Positions 41,930 to 51,088 of a DNA stretch of 64,000 bases are shown piece after piece. Source of the stretch: Mycolicibacterium sp. 018/SC-01/001 (GTDB lineage: Bacteria; Actinomycetota; Actinomycetes; Mycobacteriales; Mycobacteriaceae); assembly GCF_007096635.1 (NCBI RefSeq), contig NZ_VKAA01000012.1, positions 62,001-126,000 on the forward strand, read 5' to 3'. A program made the translations under genes and the position numbers. How positions within the stretch are numbered: the stretch's first letter is position 1; every line of letters begins with the position of its first letter. A model generated the notes under the pieces. It saw only the letters and a program-made list of their open reading frames with translations, searched no databases and had not been told where the DNA came from.

Positions 41930-42798
41930 GCCCGGTCCTTCATCAGGTTGCGCAGGCAGTCGCCGGCGATGTTCCCCACGAGAGCCAGCACGAGCACGGC
42001 GAGGCCCGGCATGACCGGGATCCACCACTGCTGAAGGAAGTAGCTGAGGTTGCGCGCGGAGTCGGCGCCGAGTTCGGGAGCGGGTGCGGCCTGCCCCAGC
42101 CCGAGGAACGACAGTGCCGCCAGCGTCAGGATCAGGGTGCCGATGTCGAGGCTGGCGGCCACCAGGCTGTTGGGCAGCGCGCCGGGCAGGAGGTGTCGCA
42201 TCGCCAGCCGAATCGGGTTGACACCGGCCAGCTTTGCGGCCTCCACGTGCGGGCGGGCCGCCAGACGCGCAACTTCGCCGCGGACGAGCCGGGCGTAGAA
42301 GGGCCACCACACGATCGACACTGCGATCAGGGTGTGCACGAATCCCGGGCCGAGCGCGGCGACCACAGCGATCGCCAGCACCGGGGCGGGCAACGACAGG
42401 AACGCATCGGTGATACGCATCAGCACGGTGTCGAGCCAGCCGCCGGCCGCGCCGGCGATCAACCCGATCAGGCCGCCGATCAGCAACCCGACGGCGACGA
42501 CGACCAGGGCGGCGAACCAGCTGGAGCGGGCACCGTAGAGCACACGCGAGAGGATGTCGCGGCCGATGCTGTCGGTGCCCAGCAGGAAGCCGTTGCTGCC
42601 CGGCGACTGCAACGGCATGCTGACCGGCAACAGGGGGTCGTGCGGCGCGAGCACCGGCACCGCGATCGCCACCGCGGTCACCACGAAGACCGAGGCGAAT
42701 CCGATCCAGTTCAGAAGCGGCGACGTCGACGCGGGCATGCGCACCAGACGCAGCGCACGGCGCGGGCGAACCGCCGCCACCGGGGCAGCCAACGCCAT
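41926..42798 (-). CDS. DppC-type ABC permease
   Basis: Second permease subunit of 290 residues. Family marks are PHDPLLPVSMPLQSPGSNGF, the strongly conserved LGTDSIGRDILSRVLYGAR, and the cytoplasmic coupling loop HVEAAKLAGVNPIRLAMRHL, then LTLAALSFLGLG. The ATG shares one base with the stop of the ATPase gene (TGATG). The start MALAAPVAAVRPRR precedes the first membrane helix; the longer open frame upstream is a shadow of the ATPase gene. Confidence 0.91.
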   Translation of the reverse strand: MALAAPVAAVRPRRALRLVRMPASTSPLLNWIGFASVFVVTAVAIAVPVLAPHDPLLPVSMPLQSPGSNGFLLGTDSIGRDILSRVLYGARSSWFAALVVVAVGLLIGGLIGLIAGAAGGWLDTVLMRITDAFLSLPAPVLAIAVVAALGPGFVHTLIAVSIVWWPFYARLVRGEVARLAARPHVEAAKLAGVNPIRLAMRHLLPGALPNSLVAASLDIGTLILTLAALSFLGLGQAAPAPELGADSARNLSYFLQQWWIPVMPGLAVLVLALVGNIAGDCLRNLMKDRA

Positions 42799-44807
42799 CA
42801 GCGAGCCTTCCGTTCGATGCAGGCCACCTGGTGTGGGCTGCCGGGTCGGCCCTCGAGCCGGACGTCGAGATCGGTGTCGGCGCACGCGTCGATCGAGATG
42901 GGGCAGCGCGGGTGGAACGCGCATCCGTTCGGTGGCGCCAGCGGACTCGCGGGTTCCCCTGACAGTGAACGCAATTCGCGACCGAGATCGGGAATCGAGG
43001 CGACCAGCGCCTGCGTGTAGGGATGGGCGGGACGGCTGATGACCTCGTCCGCGTAGCCGACTTCGACGATGCGACCCAGGTACATCACCGCGATCCGGTC
43101 GGCGACCACGCGCGCCACCGCCAGGTCGTGGGTGACGAACAGCACCGACATGTTCAGGGATCGACGCAGATCCGAGATGAGGTTGAGCACCGATGCAGCC
43201 AGCGACACGTCCAGCGCGCTGGTCGGCTCGTCGCACAGCAGCACCGACGGCGGGATCACGGTCGCGCGGGCCAGCGCGACGCGTTGCCGCTGCCCGCCCG
43301 AGAGCTGGCCGGCGCGGGCCGTGGCGATGTCAGCGGGCAGCCCGACGCGTTCGAGAACTTCGGCCACCGCAGCGCGACGCTGGGCACGGGAGCCCTTCTT
43401 GATCCGCTCACCGATGATCTCGCCGACCGACAACCAGGGCGTCAGCGATGCGCCCGCGTCCTGGAACACCATCTGCGGGCGTTGGCCGTCCTCCAGCGCC
43501 ACCATGCCCGACGTCGCCTTCTCCAGACCCGCGATCACCCGCAGCAGTGTCGACTTGCCGGAGCCGCTCTCACCCACCAGCGCCACGGATTCCCCGTGAG
43601 CGACTCGGAGCGAGACTCCGCGCAGCGCCTGGAGTTTGCCGGCACCGGTGGTGCGATCGAGCCACCGGCGCGCCACCGTGAACGTCTTCGTCACATCGCG
43701 TAGGTCGACGGCGGCAGGTCCGTCGTCACGATCCGACTCTTCCGGTGACGCGGGATCCACGGCGGATTCAACCGTCTTGCGGTACTTCTCGGTGACCTCG
43801 TCGTGCGTGCGCAGACAGGCGCTGACCCGCAGCGGTCCGACTGCGACGGGGTCCGGCGGAGTCTTCTCGCACTCCGCAGAGGCGAGTTCGCAGCGGGGCA
43901 CGAAGGCGCAGCCGGGCAGCGGGTCGGCGGCGCTGGGCACAGACCCCGCCAGCGCGGCGAGGCGGCGATCTCGTGCGGTCTGCAACGTCAGCCGGGAGCC
44001 GAGCAGGCCCGCAGTGTAGGGATGCGCCGGACTGTCGAGAACGTCTGCGGTGGGCCCGATTTCGGCGATCCGGCCCGCGTAGAGAACCGCGATGCGATCG
44101 GCGATCTGCGCGGCGACGCCGAGATCGTGGGTGATCAGCACGATGCTGCAGCCGATCTCGTCACGCAACCGCTGCAGCAGGGCCAGCACCTGCGCCTGCA
44201 CGGTGACATCGAGTGCGGTGGTCGGTTCGTCAGCGATGACCAACTCCGGGTCACCGGCGATCGCGATCGCGATCATCACTCGTTGGCGCAGACCACCGGA
44301 CAACTCGTGCGGGTAGGCGCGCATCCGGGACTGCGGGTCGGGAATACCGACGGCGGTCAGCAGCCGCAATGCCTCGGCCGTGCTGCCTGCTACCTCTTCG
44401 ACCTGCCTGCCGATGCGCATGGTCGGATTGAGGGAGGTCATCGGATCCTGGAACACCGCGCCCAGGTCGAGGCGGCGCACCTTGCGCAGGTTTCTGGCAT
44501 CGAACCCGGGCATGCCCGGCAGCATGTCCGATTCCGCGACCCGGACCCGGCCACGGACCCGTGCTCCGTCGGCGAGCAGCCCGAGCAGGCTGAAGCCGAG
44601 CACGCTCTTGCCCGACCCCGATTCACCGACCAGCCCGACGATCTCGCCGGGTGCGATCGTCAGCGAGACACCCCGCAGGGCATGCACGTCGCGCCCTCTG
44701 CGGGAGAACGTGACGCACAGATCGGCGACCGTCGCCACCGGGACGCCGGCCGCCGACGCCTCCGGGCCCGCTGCCGAATCGGCGACGGTGGATGCGGTGG
44801 TGCCCAC
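42798..44807 (-). CDS. Fused DppD-DppF-type ABC ATPase (two nucleotide-binding domains)
   Basis: A 669-residue protein with both ATPase domains of an oligopeptide importer in one chain. Domain 1 has Walker A GESGSGKS (residues 61-68), signature LSGGLRQRV and Walker B LVIADEPTTALD; it ends with the Cys-containing oligopeptide motif GCAFVPRCELASAEC. After a charged linker near residue 350, domain 2 has VGESGSGKSTLL, LSGGQRQRVALARA, VLLCDEPTSALD and NGCAFHPRCPISIDAC. Cys clusters like these bind an iron-sulfur or metal site in DppD/F-type proteins. It is the first gene of the operon, with AGGAG eight bases before the GTG. Confidence 0.93.
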   Translation of the reverse strand: MGTTASTVADSAAGPEASAAGVPVATVADLCVTFSRRGRDVHALRGVSLTIAPGEIVGLVGESGSGKSVLGFSLLGLLADGARVRGRVRVAESDMLPGMPGFDARNLRKVRRLDLGAVFQDPMTSLNPTMRIGRQVEEVAGSTAEALRLLTAVGIPDPQSRMRAYPHELSGGLRQRVMIAIAIAGDPELVIADEPTTALDVTVQAQVLALLQRLRDEIGCSIVLITHDLGVAAQIADRIAVLYAGRIAEIGPTADVLDSPAHPYTAGLLGSRLTLQTARDRRLAALAGSVPSAADPLPGCAFVPRCELASAECEKTPPDPVAVGPLRVSACLRTHDEVTEKYRKTVESAVDPASPEESDRDDGPAAVDLRDVTKTFTVARRWLDRTTGAGKLQALRGVSLRVAHGESVALVGESGSGKSTLLRVIAGLEKATSGMVALEDGQRPQMVFQDAGASLTPWLSVGEIIGERIKKGSRAQRRAAVAEVLERVGLPADIATARAGQLSGGQRQRVALARATVIPPSVLLCDEPTSALDVSLAASVLNLISDLRRSLNMSVLFVTHDLAVARVVADRIAVMYLGRIVEVGYADEVISRPAHPYTQALVASIPDLGRELRSLSGEPASPLAPPNGCAFHPRCPISIDACADTDLDVRLEGRPGSPHQVACIERKAR

Positions 44808-44967
44808 GTGGACGCTCCTGGAGTGTCGAATGTTGAGTCTTCAAGCGGCGGCTGCTCGTCGATGCGCGGCCGACCTGTCGACCGACAGTTTTCTCGGTGA
44901 GCGCGCCTCGTGGGTGTCGCTGGCGTAACCAAATGACGGCGCCGGTAACCGATGGATGTCGTGTGTT

Positions 44968-44987
44968 TCTATCGCATGACAGATAGA
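44968..44987. promoter_or_regulatory. Candidate operator for the divergent TetR gene and ABC operon
   Basis: Inverted repeat TCTATC-N8-GATAGA in the 216-bp gap between the ABC operon and the TetR gene, 37 bases from the TetR start. It is the clearest symmetric element in the gap, which is otherwise A/T-richer than the flanks. The two GGTAACC/GTAACC direct copies nearby are weaker candidates. Confidence 0.5.
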
Positions 44988-45023
44988 TACGGCGGTTCCC
45001 TTTGCCCCCGACCGTGAGTAACC

Positions 45024-45698
45024 ATGGACGCCATGCCGTTGACCCGGGCCGGACGACCTCGGCTGCAGGCCCAGCGTCGTCCCGGCGTCACTGCACGCGA
45101 CGAAATCCTCGATGCGGCAGGCGAATTGTTCACCACGCAGGGCTACGCGGGCACCTCCACACGTCACATCGCCGAAGCGGTGGGAATCCGGCAGGCGTCG
45201 CTGTACCACTACTTCAAGACCAAAGACGACATCCTGTGCGCTCTGTTGAGCCAGACCGTCTCCCCCACCCTGTCCATCATTCCGCTGCTGCGCGAGGCCG
45301 AACCGGCGATGACCGACGCCCAGCACCTGCATGCGCTGGCCGTGTTCGACGGCCGGCAGCTGCTGAGCGGACGGTGGAATCTCGGCGCCCTCTATCTACT
45401 GCCCGAGCTGCGTGACGCGCGGCTCGAACCGTTCTACTCCGAGCGCGAACGGCTGCGCCTGCACTATCTCGAGCTGAGCATGGCGATCCTCGCCGACACC
45501 GGCGTCGACCCAGCCGCCGCCGATCTGCCGTTCCGGCTTGTCGAATCGCTGACCAACATGTGGTCGACCCCCGAAGGACCGGACCGCCTGCGGCTACCGG
45601 GTCAGGTCGCCGACGCCTGCCTGCGGGTCCTCGGGGTCACCGACCCGGCAGTACTGCACGACCGCACGCGAGAGGCGCTGACCGCTGCCAACCGGTGA
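45024..45698 (+). CDS. TetR-family regulator divergent from the ABC/oxygenase operon
   Basis: A 224-residue regulator with a TetR DNA-binding domain (ARDEILDAAGELFTTQGYAG, GIRQASLYHYFKTKDDILCA) and a C-terminal effector domain rich in Leu and Arg (PFYSERERLRLHYLELSMAI). Its position suggests that it senses the imported compound and controls the operon. A second ATG nine bases downstream is an alternative start. It is followed after 115 bases by adhC, so it may be the right-hand end of the accessory block. Confidence 0.86.
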   Translation: MDAMPLTRAGRPRLQAQRRPGVTARDEILDAAGELFTTQGYAGTSTRHIAEAVGIRQASLYHYFKTKDDILCALLSQTVSPTLSIIPLLREAEPAMTDAQHLHALAVFDGRQLLSGRWNLGALYLLPELRDARLEPFYSERERLRLHYLELSMAILADTGVDPAAADLPFRLVESLTNMWSTPEGPDRLRLPGQVADACLRVLGVTDPAVLHDRTREALTAANR

Positions 45699-45813
45699 CG
45701 ATTCTCACGGCGAGGTATGCGCATGGATGAATACGGGGCATTCTCGACGTTGCAGGGTCAGGCCCGTCGAGGCGGGCTCTGATTTGTCGTGAAGAAGAGA
45801 AGAGGACGAGACT

Positions 45814-46860
45814 TTGACCACCGTATCTGCCTATGCCGCGACGTCAGCCACCGAGCCGCTCACCAAGACCACGATCACGCGGCGCGAGGTCGGGCCGCAT
45901 GACGTCGCGTTCGACATCCATTTCGCCGGCATCTGCCACTCCGACATCCACACCGTGAAGGCCGAGTGGGGCCAGCCGAACTACCCCGTCGTTCCGGGCC
46001 ACGAGATCGCCGGTGTCGTCACCGAGGTCGGATCCGACGTCACCAAGTACAAGGTGGGCGACCACGTCGGCGTCGGCTGTTTCGTCGACTCGTGCCGCAA
46101 GTGCGACAACTGCAAGGAGGGTCTCGAGCAGTACTGCACCGGCGGCGGGATGGTCGGCACCTACAACGCGGTCGGCCGCGACGGTGAACCCACCCAGGGC
46201 GGGTACAGCGGCGCGATCGTCGTCGACGAGAACTACGTGCTGCGCATCCCCGATTCGATCCCGCTGGACAAGGCCGCGCCGCTGCTGTGCGCCGGCATCA
46301 CCCTGTACTCGCCGCTGCGCCACTGGGACGCCGGCCCCGGCAAGGAGGTCGCGATCATCGGCCTCGGCGGCCTCGGGCACATGGGCGTCAAGCTCGCCAA
46401 GGCGATGGGTGCGCACGTCACGGTGCTCAGCCAGTCGCTGAAGAAGATGGAAGACGGGCTGCGCCTCGGCGCCGACGAGTACTACGCGACCAGCGATCGC
46501 GACACGTTCGACAAGCTGGCGGGCAAGTTCGATCTGATCTTGAACACCGTGTCGGCGAATCTCGACCTCGGCGCCTACCTCGGCCTGCTCAAGCGTGACG
46601 GCACTCTGGTCGAACTCGGGATGCCCGAGCGCCCGATGGAGGTTCCGCCGTTCCCGCTGGCCGGCATGCGCCGCAGCCTGTCCGGCTCGATGATCGGTGG
46701 CATCCCGGAGACCCAGGAGATGCTGGATTTCTGCGCCGAGCACGATGTCACCCCGGAGATCGAGGTGGTTCAGCCGGACTACGTCAACGAGGCCTACGAG
46801 CGCGTGCTCGCCAGCGACGTGCGCTACCGGTTCGTCATCGACACCTCATCTCTGCGGTGA
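45814..46860 (+). CDS. adhC: Zinc-dependent NAD(P) alcohol dehydrogenase (AdhC-like, Rv3045)
   Basis: A 348-residue medium-chain dehydrogenase of the cinnamyl-alcohol/YahK type. Catalytic zinc ligands are in GICHSDIHTV and VPGHEIAG; structural zinc ligands are the four Cys of CRKCDNCKEGLEQYC. The Rossmann motif is GLGGLGHMGVKLAKA, and the Ser after the second strand (LSQSLKK) suggests NADP(H). It starts with TTG, preceded by GAGGACGAG. It reduces or oxidises a range of alcohols/aldehydes in relatives; the physiological substrate is unknown. Confidence 0.92.
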   Translation: MTTVSAYAATSATEPLTKTTITRREVGPHDVAFDIHFAGICHSDIHTVKAEWGQPNYPVVPGHEIAGVVTEVGSDVTKYKVGDHVGVGCFVDSCRKCDNCKEGLEQYCTGGGMVGTYNAVGRDGEPTQGGYSGAIVVDENYVLRIPDSIPLDKAAPLLCAGITLYSPLRHWDAGPGKEVAIIGLGGLGHMGVKLAKAMGAHVTVLSQSLKKMEDGLRLGADEYYATSDRDTFDKLAGKFDLILNTVSANLDLGAYLGLLKRDGTLVELGMPERPMEVPPFPLAGMRRSLSGSMIGGIPETQEMLDFCAEHDVTPEIEVVQPDYVNEAYERVLASDVRYRFVIDTSSLR

Positions 46861-46924
46861 CGCCATTGCGGTGACGCCGTTGCGGTGCTGCGTTGACGCA
46901 GGACGCTGCAGCTAGATCGTCAGT

Positions 46925-46962
46925 CCGGCCGCTCGCGGGGTTCACCCCCCGAGGGCGGCCGG
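46925..46962 (+). terminator. Hairpin terminator after adhC
   Basis: Arms CCGGCCGC and GCGGCCGG enclose an inner GC-rich stem (CGGGG with CCCCCG), about 65 bases past the adhC stop and before the permease promoter. There is no clear U-run. Confidence 0.55.
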
Positions 46963-47109
46963 ATCGCTGTCAGCAACCGTCCTGTGAGCTTCCTGGACGC
47001 CGTGTTAACACTGCATGTCACCGGTTGTCGCGTGGTCTATACAGTGCGACGCTGTCGTTCGGCCCGCCCGCGGGCCGTTCTCGCACTGATGACGTTTCCA
47101 GGAGACGCG

Positions 47110-48705
47110 ATGGCCACCGAATCCGCAGCTGATTCCACTGCCGCAGCCACCGCTGCGCCCGCGGGCTTGAAGAAGGGCGCGATCGGCATGGTCGCGGTGA
47201 TCTTCATGGCGGTCGCCAATGCCGCGCCGATCACCGCGATGACCGGAAACGTGCCGATCGCCGTTGGGTTCGGCAACGGCCTCGGAGCCCCGGCCGGTTT
47301 CCTGTTCGCCACGATCGCCCTGACGCTGTTCGCGCTCGGCTATGTGGCAATGGCCAAGCACATCACCACCACCGGCGCGTTCTACGGCTTCATCTCCCAC
47401 GGCCTCGGCCAGGTGTGGGGCATGGCCAGCGGCTTCCTCGCCACCTTCGCGTACGTGGTCTTCGAGGGATCGCTGATCGGCGGCTGCGCCTACTTCGCCA
47501 ATGATGCGGTCAATACCATTGGCGGAGTGAACATTCCGTGGCTGGTGTTCGCCATCGCCGCGATCGTCGTCATCGGGGTGCTGTGCCATTTCCACATCAG
47601 CCTCACCGCGGCGATCCTCGGCGTGACCCTGGTGTCCGAGGTGCTGATCCTTCTCGCCCTGGCGTTCACCGTGATCTTCAAGGGGGGCGGGCCCGACGGG
47701 TTCATGCTCGATCAGACCGTTCTGCTGAACAACGCGTTCGAAAGCCTGCCCGAGGGAGCGTTCGGCACCGCGGCGGCCGCCGGGTCGATGGCGATCGGCC
47801 TGTTCTTCGCGTTCTGGTCCTGGGTCGGCTTCGAGACCACCGCCGTCTACGGCGAAGAGTCGCGTAACCCGAAGAAGATCATCCCGCGCGCCACGCTGAT
47901 CGCCGTCGTCGGCCTCGGGCTGTTCTACACCTTCATCTCAGCCATGGTGCTCGCGGGCAACGGCGCCAAGACCTCGGTCGAAGCGTCGATCAGCTCCTCA
48001 CCGCTGAATCTGTTCTTCAACCTCGTACAGGCCAACCTCGGCGGGTTCCTCCTCGACGTGTACAAGATCCTGTTGGTCATCGGCTCGTTCGCGTGCGCCC
48101 TGGCCTTCCACAACGCGGCGTCGCGCTACCTGTTCGCGCTCGGCCGCGAGATCCCGGTTCGCGCAATCAAGTCGACGCTGGGCGCGGCGCATCCCAAGCA
48201 CGGCTCGCCCTACATCTCCTCTGCGGTGCAGGCCGTGATCACGCTAGTGATCGTGCTGCTGTTCGCCGTCTTCACCGCCGTGCAGGTACCCGACGCCGAC
48301 GGCGTGCCGGTCGACACGCCGAGCCTGGTTCCCTACGTCAACATCTACGGCCTGCTCGCCCTGATCGGCACCGCCGCGATCCTCCTCGTTCAGGCGATCT
48401 GCTCGGCCGCGGTGATCTGGTACTTCTGGGTGCGAAAGGTGCACCGCGGCAACGTCATCACCACCCTCCTGTGCCCGCTGCTCGGCGGCGTGGCGATGGC
48501 GTATGTGGTGTGGCTGCTGTGGGACAACCGGGCGTTCGCGGCCGGCTATGCCGCCAACTCACTGGTGTTCAAGAGTGCCCCCTATCTGATCCTGGCGGTG
48601 TTCCTGATCGGAATCGCGTACGCGCTGTGGTTGCGGAGCGCACGTCCGGACACCTACGCCGAGATCGGACGGACGGTCATGGAAGACGCGCACGAACGCA
48701 GCTAG
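47110..48705 (+). CDS. APC-family amino acid/amine permease
   Basis: Integral membrane transporter of 531 residues with about twelve hydrophobic segments. APC features are the unwound first helix region AVANAAPITAMTGNVPIAVG, the sixth-helix motif FFAFWSWVGFETTAVYGEES with RNPKKIIPRATLIAVV, and HNAASRYLFALGREI. Substrates in the family are amino acids or polyamines; this one is not specified by sequence. The ATG at 47110 follows CAGGAGA; an in-frame ATG at 47089 is less likely. It is transcribed alone between adhC and a gene fragment. Confidence 0.88.
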   Translation: MATESAADSTAAATAAPAGLKKGAIGMVAVIFMAVANAAPITAMTGNVPIAVGFGNGLGAPAGFLFATIALTLFALGYVAMAKHITTTGAFYGFISHGLGQVWGMASGFLATFAYVVFEGSLIGGCAYFANDAVNTIGGVNIPWLVFAIAAIVVIGVLCHFHISLTAAILGVTLVSEVLILLALAFTVIFKGGGPDGFMLDQTVLLNNAFESLPEGAFGTAAAAGSMAIGLFFAFWSWVGFETTAVYGEESRNPKKIIPRATLIAVVGLGLFYTFISAMVLAGNGAKTSVEASISSSPLNLFFNLVQANLGGFLLDVYKILLVIGSFACALAFHNAASRYLFALGREIPVRAIKSTLGAAHPKHGSPYISSAVQAVITLVIVLLFAVFTAVQVPDADGVPVDTPSLVPYVNIYGLLALIGTAAILLVQAICSAAVIWYFWVRKVHRGNVITTLLCPLLGGVAMAYVVWLLWDNRAFAAGYAANSLVFKSAPYLILAVFLIGIAYALWLRSARPDTYAEIGRTVMEDAHERS

Positions 48706-48721
48706 GCCCCCGCGACCGGAC

Positions 48722-48859
48722 TCGGGGCAAGAAACACTGGGCGCGGAGACGACTACGCCCTTCGGAACGGTCAACGCCGACGTGCTCTCGCATTTCGACC
48801 CCGGATTCGTCCGAGCCGACTTCGTGGACGTCATCGAAACCAGCTCTTGGCCGGCGTAG
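48722..48859 (+). pseudogene. Orphan 3' gene remnant
   Basis: The 46-codon frame starting Ser-Gly-Gln and ending in a stop has strong third-position GC bias and protein-like composition: PFGTVNADVLSHFDPGFVRA followed by DFVDVIETSSWPA. It has no start codon or ribosome site, and it begins 17 bases after the permease stop. It reads as the C-terminus of a once longer enzyme left behind by a deletion. I do not recognise the parent family with certainty. The rest of the 48706-49021 gap holds only the ribosome site of the aldo/keto reductase gene. Confidence 0.5.
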
Positions 48860-49021
48860 TTTGCCGGAAAACACTGCTGCACAACGCTTTTGCCATAAGC
48901 AATCGAGCCGCGTCCGCACATGCGCCGAGTCTGCTCCCTCTCCCGACACGCTCGTGACCCAGCGCGGGTGAATGATGATCGTGACGACGACGTTTCCCCT
49001 TGAACAACAGAGGGAAGGAAC

Positions 49022-49972
49022 GTGACGATCAAAACAGTGACGCTTGGTGGATTGTCGGTGTCCGCCCAGGGCCTCGGCTGCCTGGGTATGAGCGAGTTCT
49101 ACGGGGCCGCGGACTGGGACGAGTCGGTCGCGGTCATTCGCCGGGCACTCGATATCGGGGTGACCTTGCTGGACACCGCGGCGATGTACGGCGAGGGACA
49201 CAACGAGGTCCTGGTGGGGCGCGCGGTGGCGGGTCGACGGCACGAGGTGCAGATCGCGACGAAGTTCGGTGTCGACCGCAGTGACGGTGCCGGCTCACAG
49301 CGTCTCCGTGGCCGGTCGGGCTATGTGCAATGGTCCTGCGAGTCGTCACTGCTGCGCCTCGGCGTCGACGTCATCGATCTCTATTACATGCACCGCCCTC
49401 CGGGGGACTGCGAGATCGAGGAGACCGTGGGCGCCATGGCTGCGCTGGTGGAGCAAGGCAAAGTTCGCCACCTCGGGCTGTGTCAGGTGAGCGCAGCCGA
49501 ATTGCGCCGGGCGCACGCCGTGCACCCCATCGCCGCCGTCCAGAGCGAGTACTCGCTGTGGACGCGGGACCCGGAGGCGGATGTCGTCCCCGCCATGAGT
49601 GAGCTGGGGGTTGGTCTGGTGCCGTATGCGCCGCTGGGGCGCGGCTACCTCACGGGGTCAGTGCACCCCTCCGAGCTCACAGCGGGTGACTACCGCAGCA
49701 CGAACCCGCGCTTCGCCGATGACGCCAACCGCGCCGTGGCCGACGCCGTGGTATCACTCGCCGAGGCTCGCGGCGTCCCGCCCGCCCAGGTCGCACTCGC
49801 GTGGGTGGCGCAGCGATCCGACCTACTCGGCATCCCGGTCGTTCCCATTCCGGGTACCAAGCGTGTCGCGTGGCTGGAGCAGAACGCGGCCGCGACGGAC
49901 ATCCGGCTTTCGGCGAGTGAGATCACCCAGCTCGACGCACTGGCCGATCGGGTCGTGGGTTCTCGCGTCTGA
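49022..49972 (+). CDS. Aldo/keto reductase
   Basis: NADPH-dependent reductase of the AKR superfamily, 316 residues, close to the YhdN/IolS group. The TIM barrel has the catalytic tetrad: Asp in LLDTAAMYGEGHNE, Tyr in the same block, Lys in IATKFGVD and His in YYMHRPP. The cofactor-binding end has IPVVPIPGTKRVAWLEQNAA. The GTG start follows GGAAGGA. The physiological carbonyl substrate is unknown. Confidence 0.9.
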   Translation: MTIKTVTLGGLSVSAQGLGCLGMSEFYGAADWDESVAVIRRALDIGVTLLDTAAMYGEGHNEVLVGRAVAGRRHEVQIATKFGVDRSDGAGSQRLRGRSGYVQWSCESSLLRLGVDVIDLYYMHRPPGDCEIEETVGAMAALVEQGKVRHLGLCQVSAAELRRAHAVHPIAAVQSEYSLWTRDPEADVVPAMSELGVGLVPYAPLGRGYLTGSVHPSELTAGDYRSTNPRFADDANRAVADAVVSLAEARGVPPAQVALAWVAQRSDLLGIPVVPIPGTKRVAWLEQNAAATDIRLSASEITQLDALADRVVGSRV

Positions 49973-49988
49973 GCCCCGGCCGCGAAAA

Positions 49989-50963
49989 CTAGAAGTCCCA
50001 GTCCTCGTCTTCGGTGACCACGGCCTTGCCGATGACGTAGCTGGAGCCCGAACCGGAGAAGAAGTCGTGGTTCTCGTCGGCATTCGGGCTCAGCGCCGAC
50101 AGGATCGCCGGGTTGACGTCGGTCTCGTCGCGTGGGAACAGCGCCTCGTAGCCGAGGTTCATCAGCGCCTTGTTCGCGTTGTAGCGCAGGAATTTCTTGA
50201 CGTCCTCCGTCAGACCGACCTCGTCGTAGAGATCCTGGGTGTACTCGACCTCGTTGTCGTAGAGCTCGAAGAGCAGCTCATAGGTGTAGTCCTTGAGTTC
50301 CTGACGGGTGGACTCATCGGTCAGCGCGAGCCCGCGCTGGAACTTGTAGCCGATGTAGTAGCCGTGCACGGCCTCGTCGCGGATGATCAGCCGGATCATG
50401 TCGGCGGTGTTGGTGAGCTTGGCCCGGCTGCTCCAGTACATCGGCAGGTAGAAGCCGGAGTAGAACAGGAAGCTCTCGAGCAGCGTGGAGGCCACCTTGC
50501 GCTTGAGCGGCTCGTCACCCTTGTAGTAGCGCATGACGATCTCCGCCTTGCGCTGGAGGTTGGGGTTCTCCTCGGACCAGCGGAACGCGTCGTCGATCTC
50601 GGCGGTCGAGCACAGCGTCGAGAAGATGTTGGAGTAGCTGCGCGCGTGCACCGACTCCATGAACGCGATGTTGGTGTACACCGCCTCCTCGTGCGGAGTG
50701 AGTGCATCGGGGATCAGGCTGACCGCGCCCACGGTGCCCTGGATCGTGTCGAGCAGAGTCAGGCCGGTGAAGACGCGCATCGTCAGCTGCTTCTCGTGCG
50801 CGGTCAGCGTGTTCCACGACGGGATGTCATTGGACACCGGCACCTTCTCGGGCAGCCAGAAATTACCGGTGAGCCGTTCCCAGACCTCGGCGTCCTTCTC
50901 GTCCTGCAGGCGGTTCCAATTGATGGCCGAGACACGGTCGATCAGTTTCATGCCATCACTCAC
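49989..50963 (-). CDS. nrdF: Ribonucleotide reductase class Ib small subunit NrdF
   Basis: Carries the tyrosyl radical and dinuclear metal (manganese in vivo for class Ib, oxidised via NrdI) used by NrdE. The 324 residues include metal-ligand blocks IAFMESVHARSYSNIF, TLLESFLFYSGF and RDEAVHGYYIGYKFQ, and end in the NrdE-binding tail VTEDEDWDF. The length equals that recalled for NrdF2 (Rv3048c). The GTG at 50961-50963 gives an N-terminus that aligns residue for residue with it. A pair of NrdR-like boxes lies 62-109 bases upstream. Confidence 0.96.
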   Translation of the reverse strand: MSDGMKLIDRVSAINWNRLQDEKDAEVWERLTGNFWLPEKVPVSNDIPSWNTLTAHEKQLTMRVFTGLTLLDTIQGTVGAVSLIPDALTPHEEAVYTNIAFMESVHARSYSNIFSTLCSTAEIDDAFRWSEENPNLQRKAEIVMRYYKGDEPLKRKVASTLLESFLFYSGFYLPMYWSSRAKLTNTADMIRLIIRDEAVHGYYIGYKFQRGLALTDESTRQELKDYTYELLFELYDNEVEYTQDLYDEVGLTEDVKKFLRYNANKALMNLGYEALFPRDETDVNPAILSALSPNADENHDFFSGSGSSYVIGKAVVTEDEDWDF

Positions 50964-51024
50964 GAGAACCCCATTCCACCTGGCTTTTTGCGCTGTCGCC
51001 GCGGGATCTCCCGCAACGATGCCA

Positions 51025-51072
51025 ACACTACAACTGGTGGGCGACATCGCCACGATCTACGAGATGTTGTGT
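51025..51072 (-). promoter_or_regulatory. Paired NrdR-like boxes upstream of nrdF
   Basis: Two 16-bp segments, ACACTACAACTGGTGG (51025-51040) and CTACGAGATGTTGTGT (51057-51072), each match about 11 of 16 positions of the NrdR box consensus acaCwAtATaTwGtgt. They start exactly 32 bp apart, the spacing typical of NrdR sites. The nrdH promoter shows the same spacing. The nrdR gene is not in this window. Confidence 0.65.
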
Positions 51073-51088
51073 TCTGGCGTGTCGCCGG

